Positions 11,734 through 23,949 of a stretch of DNA of 64,000 nucleotides are shown here, piece by piece. Both the position numbers and the translations under genes were made by a program. The DNA comes from Tetrahymena elliotti 4EA (lineage: Eukaryota; Ciliophora; Oligohymenophorea; Hymenostomatida; Tetrahymenidae). The stretch covers positions 1 to 64,000 of the forward strand of contig JH720295.1 in assembly GCA_000231825.2 (NCBI GenBank), in the 5' to 3' direction. The notes under the pieces are model-generated. The model searched no databases. It had not been told where the DNA came from and worked only from the letters and a program-made list of their open reading frames with translations. Numbering within the stretch: the first letter of the stretch is position 1; the number at the start of each line of letters is the position of its first letter.

Positions 11734-13914
11734 ATGAGCAACAATAATACTCACTTTGTAGATTAAATAGCTCCAATCAAAGAAGAAGAATTGCTAAATA
11801 GTTAAGAAAAAAGTATTGAATCTGAAGTTGCCTCCAAACCAAATCACAGATAAGAATTCTTATCTAATAAGATTAAATCAATTGCTATCGATTAAAATGC
11901 TATTTGCATTTAAGAGTTTAGTTAAAAGTAGCTATAAAATAAATAGACTAAGCTTGAGAATACCAATCAATAGCAAGATTTAAGTAATATTCCTGATAAT
12001 GTGAGTTTCGGCAGGGTATCTCCCTAAAGTGATTATCGTTCAATTAACCCTCCCCTTGCAAAAGTTTCTTAAATTAACTTTGAAGGAATCCCTTTTCCTA
12101 CAAAGTTTGTTGTAAGCAAAGCCTTAATGAATCCAATACCTGCTCCTTAATTAAATTTGTAAAAACTAGCCTAAATTCAATAGCTTTAGCAGCCAATAAA
12201 ATCTTCTAAATTCAATGAATTCCCTATCATAAAAGAATGTCAAGTCCCAAGAAAAAGGGGAAGTTTGACTCATAGAAATTTTGATGAAAACCTATACAGT
12301 TTTCAATAATAAAAGGTTAGTTTATCAGATTAGAATCAACACAATGGAAACAATAATTCAAATGCTTAATATAATTCTTCACCCCTAAGTTAATTAAAAC
12401 CTAATGCATATAGAATTAAGCAAGAATTAAATAATAGCTGTATTGCTAGTGATTTTACAGAGAGTTACAATAAGATTTCATATAAAAGAATGTCAGATTT
12501 TGGCTAAAATCTATTTTGCAATAATACTCATCAAATTGCTAATTTATAATAAAAAAAAGAAACCAAAGATAATCTTAATAAGATTAATCTGTAAAATTCA
12601 TCAATTATGAACAAATTCGGAAAACCTATTTTAAATAAGCAGCATCCTTTACTGTAAATAGCTCAATAGCAAGAAAAAAAATACAATTAAGAAATATCTC
12701 TTATTCAAAAATAAGCAAATAGTAATAATGTCTGCAATAGCTCTAGAATAGTTCCTTATAAAAAAAGCTACCTAATGAATAATAGGAGTCTGCACAATAG
12801 CCCTCGAGCATTTGAACATAATTATGATAATGACTAAGAAATAAAAGAAGTAAACAATCTCAGCTAATAAAAAGAAAGAACACCACTTATTCAGCTGATG
12901 AACTCATAAAATAATTCTATTGAACTAGATTGTAGTTTAGAAAAAGATATTAATATCAGCAACAGATAGCATTTAAAGCATCTTGACCATAAATCTATCG
13001 CCAAAAAAATACATGTTTATAAAAGATACATAAATAAGTTAGAAGATCTTCTTTAAGAATGCAAATAAGAAGATAAAAAGAAAATTCTGTCTGAATAAAA
13101 ATATAAAACCAATATTTCCAACCCCCCTTCTTCTAATTTTTAAATAGAAAGTCAAATATTCAAACAAAACAGATCAATTTTTTTTGAAAAAGTCCGTCCT
13201 ACAACATCAGTTACTGTAAGCAGAAATAATTCTCAAAATTAAAACATTTATCTTAGTGAAGGATTAAATTCGTTTTAAGAATCTAACATAGCTTTTGTCT
13301 CTAACCCTGCATTTATTTCAAATTCTGTTATGGTTTCTAGTACACCAATAAAAAATCCTCCAAATTCTTCTGAATACATTTTACCAAAAAACAGTGTCCT
13401 GTTACATGGATTGGATTTAGAAAGAAATGAATTCAATTTTAATCAAAAGCAGCCATAAGAAATTTTATAAAAATATTCTTATGTTCCTTTAAAAAACACA
13501 AAGAATGCAATAGAAAATATAATTCAGCAAAGGTAACTCTTAAAAAGAGAGTTAAATAACTCAGTTATTTAAATGGCTTCTTAATTGGAAGAAAATAATT
13601 CAAGACTTAACAAATCTATTGATTTCATATACACAAACAAAAGTAAAAGTTCAAACAAACTAGAAAATAAGCCTCTCAACCAAGTTAAAGTTCAAAAAGA
13701 AATCTAAAAAAATCCTCCATAGATTTTAGATTAAAAAAAGCTTTCTAGAAATCAAATAGAAAGTCCAGCTGAACGTAATCAATTAAGAAAAACATCAATA
13801 AAAAATGACATTTTAGCTTAAGAAAAAACTATTTAAAATGAAAAAAACCTTGAATTAATGTTCAGAAAAATGTCTCTTCTTGAGAAGACTGCTAGCTTTG
13901 CTATGTATTCTTGA
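11734..13914 (+). CDS. Large Asn/Ser/Gln-rich protein with a short coiled coil
   Basis: A single-exon frame of 726 residues runs from the ATG at 11734 to the TGA at 13912, with dozens of in-frame TAA/TAG as Gln. Most of it is low complexity (Asn, Ser, Gln, Lys). Small conserved-looking islands occur, for example VSFGRVSPQSDYRSINPPL near residue 95 and a basic patch PRKRGSL. The best helical part lies near residues 420-450 (IHVYKRYINKLEDLLQECKQ), predicted coiled coil, with another near 600-620 (QQRQLLKRELNNSVIQMASQ). The C-terminus has a heptad-like end with Met and Leu. No enzymatic motif, signal peptide or membrane helix is seen, and I do not recognise the family. A disordered scaffold or cytoskeleton-associated protein would fit, but that is only inference from composition. 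Confidence 0.82.
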
Positions 13915-14976
13915 TCAATCTGTCAATCAATCAAACATAAAGAAACAATAATTTCAATCTCTAATTAATATATAATATTAATCACTTCATATAATATACG
14001 ATTAGTCCTAAAAAGTAATCTATAATTAATCTAAAATAATTATTTTGTATTTATCTTATTATCTTTAAATATATCTAAGTGTTTTCTAATTACATCCAAT
14101 CTCATAATTAAAAAATTAAGCAATAAATAAGTTAATTTTATTAATTAATATCTACATTAATAATATTATTTAAATTTTGGAATATAATCAAAAATAAGCA
14201 ACTGAAAAATCCAATTAATTCCACTAAATATTCTTGTCTCTAGCAATTCTAATTAATTGTAATTAGGGATCATTTTTGAAAATCTAGATGGACTCTCAGA
14301 ATTTAGTTTTATTTAATTAGGGCTTCTTTCTATTAATTGTTCTTGAGCTTACTAATTTGAGTCATATTTTTTTATGCATTTGTTGAGCTAAAAAGATTTA
14401 TAAAAATTAAAGAATAAGCATCTACAACTTAATAGTGCAAATTTAAAGAAAAGCTTTGAATTAATTTAAAAAAACTAAAGTAATAAGAAAATTTCATTAA
14501 ATATTCTTCAACTAAAAAATGATAATTGAAAACAAAAATTTCGTTTCATTTTGAAATAATCAAAAAATATTTTGATGAAATCAAATAAGATAGCAAAATA
14601 GTTTTATTTTAAAAAATCTTTACCATTTTCGTGATTGTTTGTTTTGTTGATTTTTAAAACGTAAAAGATATTGATTTATTTATTATTTAAAAAGAATAAA
14701 TTGATGATACTGAGAGTCAAAGAAATTAGAATGAATAAAAAACATTTTAATAAATTAATTAAATAATTCTAATGAATTGATATAAACTTTCATAAAAACA
14801 TGATTGATTGCACATAGTATTAAAGACTGACTGTATACATATATATACGTACATACATACTATTTCTTTACTTGTTTATTTAATTGTTTGCTTGTTTGTT
14901 TTACTAAAAAAGATCAGAATTGTTTACTTATATTACTATTATATACTGCTAAATTATTGTTTGCTGTATCTTTTGC
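13915..14976. other. AT-rich spacer between converging genes
   Basis: About 1 kb between the ends of two converging genes. No gene or clear structured element is seen. Confidence 0.6.
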
Positions 14977-15723
14977 TCACTTTTCAGCATTGAAACCGTT
15001 CTTTTCTAAAAGAGCTCTGATTTCAGCTTCTTTGAGGGTACGTCCTTCTATTTTTTTGGTGTTTTTGTTTTCGCTAATGACAACCATTTCAATCTTTTTA
15101 GGGGAGGGATTAGCGGTATCCATAGTTTTAACGAGGGCCTTAATACCCAAATTGATACCTTCTTCAAGAGTGATATCAACTTTATAAGAAGGCTTGAGTA
15201 AACCGTTGGCTTCGGCATTCTTTTGACCGATGGCAATAGCTTTCCAGCCGAAATAATTACCTGAGGGATCAGTAGAATAGAGTTGATATCCCAAATGACG
15301 ATCGTGACCAGCGAAAAGGAAGGCAGCACCAAAGGGTCTCAAACCTCCAATTTGGGTATAAGATTACTTAATATCACAGATCTTAACGATGAGTTATTCA
15401 ATGGGGATATTTTCACCACCGTAATGATATTTGTAATTTTATGCTTCAACTCTAGCAATATCAATCAAGTAATTGGCATCAGCGGTTAAACCATTGACGA
15501 CAGAGTACAAATGGGAGTCTAATTAGAAAATCTTTTCAGAATGAGTAGGAGCTTCCAAAAGAGAGCTAACATCCTAACGCTCAGTAGTTAAAATAATACC
15601 TTCCTTTGTTAAAATACCAATAGCACTGCCAGTTTTGTTAATGGCTTCAATAGCATATTAAACTTACAATAATTTACCATCATTAGTAAATGTGGTAGTC
15701 TTTTAATCGTATCTTCTTGACAT
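14977..15723 (-). CDS. PSMA4: 20S proteasome alpha subunit, PSMA4 type
   Basis: A single-exon frame of 248 residues runs from the ATG at 15723 to the TGA at 14977. It starts MSRRYDQKTTTFTNDGKLLQ, carrying the typical alpha-subunit N-terminal helix region and its YD...G.L.Q.YA signature. The core has TTERQDVSSL, YNVNGLTADAN-like and RPFG-type motifs (LRPFGAAFLFAGHD) and a DPSGNYFGWKA block, all classic for proteasome alpha subunits. The segment KTMD and the lysine-rich end resemble PSMA4 (alpha3, yeast Pre9) more than the other six alphas. The length equals the family norm. The subunit sits in the outer rings of the 20S core and helps gate substrate entry; it is non-catalytic. It has fewer TAA/TAG-coded Gln and more G/C-ending codons than its neighbours, as expected of a highly expressed housekeeping gene. 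It is convergent with the gene at 11734-13914. Confidence 0.96.
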
Positions 15724-17306
15724 TTTATTCGATGATATATTATTCCTTTTTAAATTTTTGTTTGTTGTTGTTCTAACTTGTCAATCAGTCTTTGCTTCTT
15801 TACTGGTACCCTTAATCACTTAAGTCTAAACTAAATTTGTGATAATATGGATCTATCTTAATACTTGTAATTTATTTATTTATTTAATTTATTATTTATT
15901 TATTTAGAATGATCGATCTTCTTGCTTTTTTCTAATCTTTCTTTAATTTTTACTTGATGCTTGTAATATATGTTTGTTTGATTGATTATTAGTTTAATTG
16001 CTTTATTGATTGTTAATTTATTTAATTATTGCTATCTTTTTAAATAATAAAATCCAAACAAAAATTTTATTTTATTCACATGAAGATCATTCAATCAATA
16101 AAAAATACATGCAATCTTTGTTTGATTTTTAAAATCTGTATTCAAAAACTGATATCTTTGGCATATTTCTTGTATTGCAATCTCTATATTCAGATAACCA
16201 AGACATTATCAATTAGATCAGAGAATATCTTTTTTTCACAATCAATCTAATTCGCTTCTCTTCTCTCATGCAATCTGTTCTCTTCATTCATTCATTCATT
16301 AATTCACATAATATATTATTTAATACTTTCATTTGTAAATGAATGAATTACTAAATTTAAAATAAATAGAATAAATATTTTATTTTAAAAGATTTTGCAC
16401 AAAAAATTAAATTGATAAATTATTTTAGATTAAAATAAATTCATTTAATAAAAAATAATTTATTCTCTCATTTAAAAATTGATATTGAATAACTAATGGC
16501 TTATTCTCTAACCTTAAAAAATTAATTAAGTTTTATTTCAAATATTTTATATTTTTTACTATACAAATTTTGGATGTGAAATTTATTAGTAATAAATATT
16601 TATTATTATGAAGCGTTTAATTTTTAGGTATTCATCTTATTTTTGTTTATATTGAAAGTTAATCATTTTGAATTTAGTAGTTACTGACTGCTTTATGATT
16701 TAAATAATCATTTAAGAGAATGCATAATTATTTTAATTTAATAAAAAAGTAAATTTTCAATTAATTCTAAATTAAAAAAAATTAAATTCTGAATAATTTC
16801 AGAAGAAATAAAAACTCTAAATAATATCAAATAAATATCAAAAACTTTAATATTTACAATAATCAAAATACGTTTATTTTATTTTATTTATTATTAATAA
16901 ATAATCACCATTAATCAATTTATGCTCAAATGTTCATTTATTTTTTAGTTTATTTTATTTTATTAAACTAATTTTTAGATAGATAAATTCACAGATTTAT
17001 TTGCTTAAAAGGTCAAAATATAAAAAAGTAGGTAGGTAGCTGTAGAAATTAAGAAAAAGTTTGAATTTGTAATTTTATAAATAGAGATAAATGAATATAA
17101 AAGTTATATTTTTGAAGACAGAAATATATTAATTTATTTATTTGTTCGTTATATATAAAAGAGCAAAAATAATATAGGTGAGGTTGGTTGCTGTAATTTA
17201 ATTTAAGAATAAATTATTTTTTTATTAACAAAAATTGTGCTTTGCTGTAATTTTTAATTTATTTTATTACTGTTTGGTTGCAAAATTGATTGATGAAAGA
17301 TTTTTT
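15724..17306. other. AT-rich intergenic region
   Basis: This is the upstream region of the proteasome subunit gene and the downstream region of the kinase-like gene. No gene is recognised. A short TTCA direct repeat run lies near 16286-16302. Confidence 0.6.
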
Positions 17307-19217
17307 TCAGATTTGTAGATCATAGTCCATGTATTTATTTTATTTATAATAGCCACTAATTTATTACACTAAGCTTTTAGGGTTTTCAAATGATAGTCTT
17401 TTAAAATTCAATTTAATTTCTTCTAAATCTATACATTTTTACATGCTTTCAAATAATTTTAATATGATTAAGTCATCCTTAACTTTGGTGTCTTTAATAT
17501 CTAATTCAAATTTTTCTAAATTTTTTTATTTCAAAATTACTTAGCTCAACTCTTTAATGCTTTCGTTTCCTATTAAAGTAGAAGTAAAACATAGATGCAA
17601 TTTAGTTAAGCTATTAATTTCTTATAATGTATTTAATAGGCTAATAAATCCACTATCGTTTATTGAGCTGCACTTGCTGAAATTAAAGACTACATTTTTT
17701 AAGTTTTTACACTATTTCATTGATTCTGCTAACTTTGTAAGTCCTTCACTTGTAAGATTTTTGCATTGCTAAAAACTCAAATAAAGCTTTGTAATACTTG
17801 AACACTTTGAAATACCTTCAGATAGCTATGCAAGAACATCTTCTTACAAATTTTAGCACTCATCAAATTTAAGACTTAAATGATATAAATGTTTGAAATT
17901 TTTTAAACCTTTAGCAAGGTTGGAGAAAGTACTTCCTTTGATATTTTCGCATGAAGGAAATTCAAGTTTAAGCTTTTAAATATTATGAAATTTACTAATA
18001 ACTTCAATCATATTATAAAGACCATTATCAGTAATATTGTAATTAGCAAAGCAATTTATTTGTAATCTAAGTACATTGAGGCAATGAGATAAAGAGCGAG
18101 TTACAGAATCAAGTAATTCATCATCAAGATTACTCATACTAAGATTAATGTTAACATATTTATCTCCTCTACTAAGCTTATTGTGATCTTCTTTAGTCAC
18201 ACATGCTTCTTAGTAAGTCTATTTTGGTTCAATAAGCTAGAAAACTGGCTTTGGAGTTTCCATGCTTTTTATTGATAATAAATCTTAATCTGTGCTTTTA
18301 CATTTTTATTGCATAATTTCTATCAAAGCTTATGGATCAAGTCTATCTTCTGGTTTAACTCTAACCATATTCATTAAAATTTAATTAATGAATTCTTCAT
18401 ATGGTGTATTATTTGGTAAGTAACGCTTAAGACAATCTCTATCTCTTATGTCTTATAATTGATAGCTTAGAAACTTTTTACCTCTCACTAATTCTGCAAG
18501 AGAAAGACCTAAAGAGAACAAATCGGTTTTGCTAGAAAAGTTTTCATAATCTTTAGTTATTTCTGGTGAAGAATAAAGATTGATTTGATTCTATTTAAGT
18601 GTAGTATATTTAATCATTTGAGTCTCTTATGATTTTGATATAGTTGCTTGGACAGGACAATCTAAATCAGAAAAAAGAAATGCATTCTTACTCTTTTTGT
18701 ATAAAATATTTTCTGGCTTGATATTAGTGTTGATATTCTAATTATTTGGTATCTTTCTCATGCAAATTAAGCCCTCAAGTAGCTGCTTTGTTATTGCAAA
18801 GACTTAATTCTATGCCAATTTATTTTAATTAAGAAAATCTCTGAGTGAACAGTCACACAATTCTCTCACTACGAAAATAGTTTTAATCTATTTATAAACC
18901 AAGTACTGCTAAGTTTAAACAATGCACTAACTTTCTTAATATTTATTAAATGTCTCTTTCACTTTCTCATCTTCATTCAAATCTTCATAACTGTCATAAT
19001 TTATAATCTTAATTGCATAAATCTAATTCTATGCATCTTTCACCTAAATCACAGAATCTCCAAAGTTAGTTCCAATAATCTCCTCTACCGAGTACCCCTT
19101 TTGCTAAATAAAGTCACTCTAATTCTTAAATGCTTTAAATGGAATGTGATACTTTTCACATGTTGGCTTAAATTTAAAGTTTTCAACCTTCTATTTCTAT
19201 GATGAAACACAACCCAT
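17307..19217 (-). CDS. Pseudokinase-like domain with C-terminal leucine-rich repeats
   Basis: A single-exon frame of 636 residues runs from the ATG at 19217 to the TGA at 17307. It begins MGCVSS, a good myristoylation plus palmitoylation signal (Gly2, Cys3), so membrane attachment is likely. A protein-kinase fold follows (about 40-330). It has a glycine-loop-like GTNFGDSV, the ATP-binding Lys in YAIK (Lys70), KPENIL at about 167-172 and an SSPE/KTDLFSLG activation-end block. The catalytic loop, normally HRD, reads NTN (about 163-165), and DFG reads DLD. The catalytic Asp is therefore replaced by Asn and phosphotransfer is doubtful. From about residue 360 to the end come repeated L-x-L units of the RNI/LRR kind (for example LSMSNLDDELLDSVTRSLSH, NITDNGLYNMIEVISKF). 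Kinase-plus-LRR proteins are a known expanded type in ciliates. A signalling or scaffold role at a membrane is inferred. Confidence 0.88.
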
Positions 19218-21790
19218 AAGTAAATAAATAAATATAAAAAAATTTTGGTTTGCTTTGATTTCTAAATTAATCTAAAATTTTTATAAAAAATAATTGATTT
19301 TTGTATATTAATAAAGTAAGATCTAACGCTGCTAGAAATATATTCAATCAATCAACCAGATTTTTAATGAATTATAAAAAGATAAATTCAATGATTTTAG
19401 TTAATTTTTGGTTGATTTTACTAACAAGTTGCTTAAAAATCTTTATTAAATTCTTATTATATAAATTATTCTTTTATGTTAATATTACAATTTACATTTG
19501 CATAATACAAAAATTCATTTGTCCTGCCTGTCAACTCACATTTTCATACAATGAAATCCACTATTATTTTTCTATTTTACATTTATTTTACATTGAATTA
19601 AATTTTAAATTTGATTTTTTTGCTAGATAAATTATTAAATTGTTAATAATTTATTCATAAAAACCAAATTGTCTGGCACTTTTAATGATTTTTTTCTTCT
19701 TTTATTCCTATTTGCTTACAATCTATATTAATTTATTAAAATAGAACAAAAAATTCAGTATTTTTTGCATACAAAAAGAATGATTAAATGTTTGTTAAAG
19801 TTAAATTTACTTCTATAATAAAATTAAATTTTCTATTTTATATTTTCATCTTAAACGTGTTTCTAAACAAGCTATGCTTTTTTTACTTATTCATCCAAAA
19901 ATATTTTTTTAAAGGCTTGATTCTTATTCTTTAATAAAAAAGAAGATTTTTGATAATTTACAATCAATTAGAATTAAAAACTAATTTACATTAAATCCAA
20001 CAATAACCTAAAAATTAAATTTTAAATCCATCAAAATTTTAATTATCTTATTAATTTAAATCTAAATAAGTCAGAATTTTTACAAAATAGATAGAGAGAG
20101 AGAGAGAGAGTCATAACAAAATAGTTTTGCTTACTTTCAAAACTTCAATGTAAATAATTAATTTTTTATAATAAGAATAATTAAGATTTTTCTATTTAAT
20201 TTGACTTCATTAGCTCTAATTATAATAAAAAGTAGTGATAATGCAAGCAAAATCTTTTTAAGAGTATAAATTTATCTTCACATTTCTATGTTAATTATAA
20301 ATTGGAAAAGAAAAAAATACATCAAAAAAGCATTATCAAAATAGACATTGTCTGAGTAGAAGTAAAACTTAAATGATTTAAAATTACTAATTAATCAATT
20401 TTAAAAGGTAATTTCAGCTTATTTTTCAAAGGAAAGTAAATGACTGAACAAATGAATAAATGAACATAATGAGACATATAGTTCTGACCTGCCTTCTCTT
20501 TTTTATAATAATCAAACATAAATTTGAAATAAGCACATTTTATTATTTTGAAGTATGTCCCATAGATAATTAATAAGTAAATCACTCATTAAATTTGTTT
20601 CTGAGATGAAAATAAATACATTTTTTGATAAAATAATAATGCTTAAATTAAAAGTATAAAACTTACAAAAATTTAAAATTAATTAGAAAAAAATTAAATT
20701 TAAACAAGAAATTTTGGATTGATTTATATGAGAAAGTTATTATTTATTTTTGCTAACCAAATACTTGAATTTATAAAGAGATAATTAGCTTGTTTTTAAA
20801 AAACCAGTAATTCATTTTTTATCATTTTTAAATAAGAAAAGCTACTTCAGGTAAAAACTATTGATCAAATGATAGATATTTCAACTAATAAATTTTAGGA
20901 TTCTTTGAGTTTTTTATTTAAATTATCTATTCTTTAATAACTTAGATTAAAAATTAACATGAAATATTTAAGTTTACTTGAACTAAAAAAATAGATTAAT
21001 TTTTTAGATTAAAGTATTTCATTTACACTGATTTTTTTATGAATATTAATTAGAGTAAATTTTAATTTTTATTTAAAGTGAATGAATTACTATCCAATCT
21101 AAAAAGAATTTGAAATAAATTTATTTGGATTTCTGATTTATTAAAATATTTTTACTTTTTAACATTTGTTTAATTATTTTAATAAAAATAATTTTAAACA
21201 TAATGAAATTTAAAAATATCTATTTTATCTATTTTTATTTTAACACTTAAATAATTTTATATTCTTATTGATTAATTATTAATCAAACATATTTAGTAAA
21301 GGGAGTTACTTTATTTAAAATATATGTATTCTTTAAATTAATTACGAATTTATTAAATTTTCTACAACAAAAATGTTTTAAATATTTTCTAAAATTAAAA
21401 ATCATTTCATTTTACATTTTATTTTTATTTCACTTATTATCATCATCATTATTTCTAAGAGAAATTCTTTTTTGGTCACAAAATTTGGATTTTTTGTGTA
21501 GTATACAGGATATGCATTTACAAAATACAAAAATCCTACTTTAGTTTATAGCTTTTGTTATAAAATTAATTTATTTTCTCTTTTTTGTTGAGAGTTTTAT
21601 CTAAAAATGTTTATTTTGTTAGGAAAATTTTTCATTTTTTTAAGAAAAATGATAATTATTTAAAAAAATAATTTGAAAATGAGGAAAACAGTAATAAGAA
21701 AGGGTTTGCAGAAATTAAGTACCGTTAGAAATTAAGTTGACTTGAAATTAAAAATAATTTATGCAAAAATATTTTAGAAAAAATAGGATT
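19218..21790. other. Long AT-rich intergenic region
   Basis: No gene is supported. A 160-codon chance frame exists on + from about 19301, but it is Ile/Phe/Leu/Lys-rich, lacks a good ATG start and shows no motif. The region includes the promoter of the kinase-like gene. Confidence 0.5.
20092..20111. repeat. (GA)n microsatellite
   Basis: A short run of about nine GA units lies in the intergenic region. Confidence 0.85.
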
Positions 21791-22093
21791 ATGGGGGAAA
21801 TGGGTGAGAAAATATTTGGCGGTATAATTTGCTTTTATTTTGATGATTTAATAAAAGCGGCGATTAATGATAAATATGAGTATTCAATATTAAAAATTTA
21901 AAAATTAGATTAAATGAGCCTTACGATGAGGGATTTAATTAAATAGGAAATCAAGCTGTTAAAAAATTAATTCTACAATAGCTAGAATTAGTTAATCTAA
22001 AGATTCCGACAACTGTAACTATGTTATTCAATTAATCATTTCTCATTTTTCTTAAATCACAAATAAATAATTCTCTCTCAAATTTGTAAATGA
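21791..22093 (+). CDS. Possible small gene, 100 residues
   Basis: A frame from the ATG at 21791 to the TGA at 22091 reads MGEMGEKIFGGIICFYFDDL, continuing with KAAINDKYEYS and TMRDLIKQEIKLLKNQ. It is locally richer in G and C than the surrounding sequence and uses Ala, Gly and Asp codons, unlike chance frames here. The C-terminal third turns hydrophobic and Asn/Gln-rich, so an intron or a frame end may be missed. No family is recognised. It may belong with the broken frame just downstream at 22233. Confidence 0.3.
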
Positions 22094-22232
22094 CTTCTTT
22101 AACAAAAAACAATAAATTCTTAACAAGCCAAACACAAAACAGCAATTCATAAAGCTAATTCTAAGAGTTAAATAATATAATGTAATTGTTGAGCATGTAA
22201 ATAAGGATTTTTACTGATAAAATAATTTAAAA

Positions 22233-22526
22233 ATGGTACTAGACACAGTAAGTAAAAGTAGAATAGAATAAAACTAGGAAGAATGAAGAATTTTTGACGA
22301 TCTAGTGAGCTTTCACATAGAGCTCAAACAGGATTGAAATTTGAATTTAGTAAATGCAAAGAAGAATTTTGAATTAACAAATATGAATGAACTAATTAAT
22401 AATTTATTGATCCACTTCAGAGCTAAGTGTTATCTAATAATTTATAATAATTCGATAATTTTCCTTCCAGGAGGGGAGCAGGGGTCACAAACTAAAAAAC
22501 TAACTATCTAACAAGCAAAAGAATGA
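22233..22526 (+). pseudogene. Coding-like frame interrupted by two TGA codons
   Basis: From the ATG at 22233 one frame runs to the TGA at 22524 with two internal TGA (22284, 22335). The pieces are MVLDTVSKSRIEQNQEE, RIFDDLVSFHIELKQD, and NLNLVNAKKNFELTN followed by NELINNLLIHFRAKC and FLPGGEQGSQT. Their composition is balanced rather than Lys/Asn/Ile-only. A decayed gene is the simplest reading. Alternatives are unrecognised introns (a GTAAGT donor sits at 22248) or UGA recoding. No family is recognised. Confidence 0.35.
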
Positions 22527-22560
22527 AAGAATAAAAGAAAGAATCAATGATCAATAGAAT

Positions 22561-22590
22561 GAGTGTGTGAGTGAGTGAGTGAGTGAGTCA
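22561..22590. repeat. (GTGA)n microsatellite
   Basis: A run of imperfect GTGA/GAGT tetranucleotide units lies in the intergenic region upstream of the BRG1-like gene. Confidence 0.85.
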
Positions 22591-23389
22591 GAAGGTGAAC
22601 AAAGAGTGGGGAAAGAATTGTGAACAAATAGTGTCTTTTATATATGATATTTATTTTGTATTCTGATTGATTATTTTTTTCTGAGTTTGAAATAAAGGGC
22701 CATTCATTCATTTATTCAAAAAAATCACCTGATAATTTTATTCGTTAGTGTATGATTTTTCCTAGCTAATTTGTAGGAATTTAAGAATAGAGTGATAGGA
22801 TTTCTGCTTTTTGCAATTGAATAAATGATTAAAAATGGCTGTTTTTGATATTAATAATTAATCAAGTATTTTAATCAGTATTAAATTTGTTAAATACATT
22901 AAATGTAATTGGAAGTTAAATCAATTAAATTTAAATAAAATCAATCTATTAAATCACTGACTGACTGACTGGTGCATAAATAATCATATTCCCTAATTTA
23001 ATTTTATCAAAAGCTAAAGATTTAGCTACTAATTAATGCTATAATCAATCAAGCTATTTGCTCTTGCCAAGATGGGGAGATTATTTTTGCAGGGGAATTT
23101 GACATTCATTATCCATTTTAAAATGAATGAATTCAACTAATTGAAATTAAATCTATTTCTATCAAAAGAAGTGTTCATTAATCATTAAATGAATTTAATG
23201 CAACTCTTTACTTTATTTTTAAATTATCAAAATTCTATCCTTTGGTAAAATAATAGAAAGTTATAAACCTAATTATTGTTTGTATCATCTAGCTATCTTG
23301 TGCATAAAGTAAAAAAAAAACAATGTGGGGGCAGAATAATTACTAACTAACTAAGTGGGGAAATTAACAAATTAAAAGTAAATAAATGA
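22591..23389. other. AT-rich intergenic sequence
   Basis: No gene is seen. A triple CTGA direct repeat (ctgactgactgact) lies near 22957-22971. Confidence 0.5.
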
Positions 23390-23670
23390 AATTGTTTTTT
23401 CATTCAATAAGAAAGGAAGAAAGCAAACAAACAAACACACAAAACAAATGTGAGGGAAAAAGGAATTAAAAAGAAATGAAGAGTTAGTTTGTTAGTTGGG
23501 TGGGAAAGGAGAGAAAGAAACAAATAAAGAATATAGATAGTTGTGAGTATTTGAAAAGAAGTAAAAAATAATTAAAAAACACAAGGGGAGAGAAACAAAA
23601 AAGAGGGAAACAAACAACAAGCAAGGAACGAAGGAAGGAAGAAAGAAAGTAATAAAATAAAAAAAGAAGT
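23390..23670. other. Purine-rich tract upstream of the BRG1-like gene
   Basis: About 280 bp of the + strand is strongly enriched in A and G (many GAAA, GGAA and GAAAG units, almost no C+T runs). It lies 280-560 bp before the ATG at 23950. It could be a promoter element, a 5' UTR or simply a strand-asymmetric spacer. The 68-codon antisense frame through it is a by-product of the composition. Confidence 0.5.
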
Positions 23671-23949
23671 GATTGTTAATATATATATTGGGAATCAATA
23701 TTCAATATATAAATTTGCTTTAAAAAAAAATAATTAATAAATAAATAAGAAAATAAATAAAAAAGAGGCTAATTCCTTCTAAGCATCTTCTTCATTTGAT
23801 TGATTTTTAGAAATATTCATTTTACTAGTTTGTTTGTCTCTGAAACACTCTGAATCAATACACTGATTGATAACAAATAAACAAGAAATTAATTCAGAAA
23901 TACTTTTAATTTAATAATAATTTTAATCAATTAATTATTTTACAATACC

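Noticed and set aside
15048..15489. Several frames on both strands over the proteasome gene
   Set aside because: They are shadows of the PSMA4-type gene, which has unmistakable family motifs in its own frame.
19301..19785. Frame of about 160 codons on +, starting near 19301
   Set aside because: No ATG sits at the proposed start, the composition is Ile/Phe/Leu/Lys, and it lies in the promoter region of the kinase-like gene. It is not long enough to exclude chance when TGA is the only stop.
20391..20585. 64-codon minus frame with a Phe/Tyr/Lys-rich product
   Set aside because: It begins at a GTG rather than an ATG. Extending it under the ciliate code gives no motif or splice partner.
23492..23698. 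68-codon minus frame, Phe/Leu/Ser/Pro-rich
   Set aside because: It is only the complement of the purine-rich tract.
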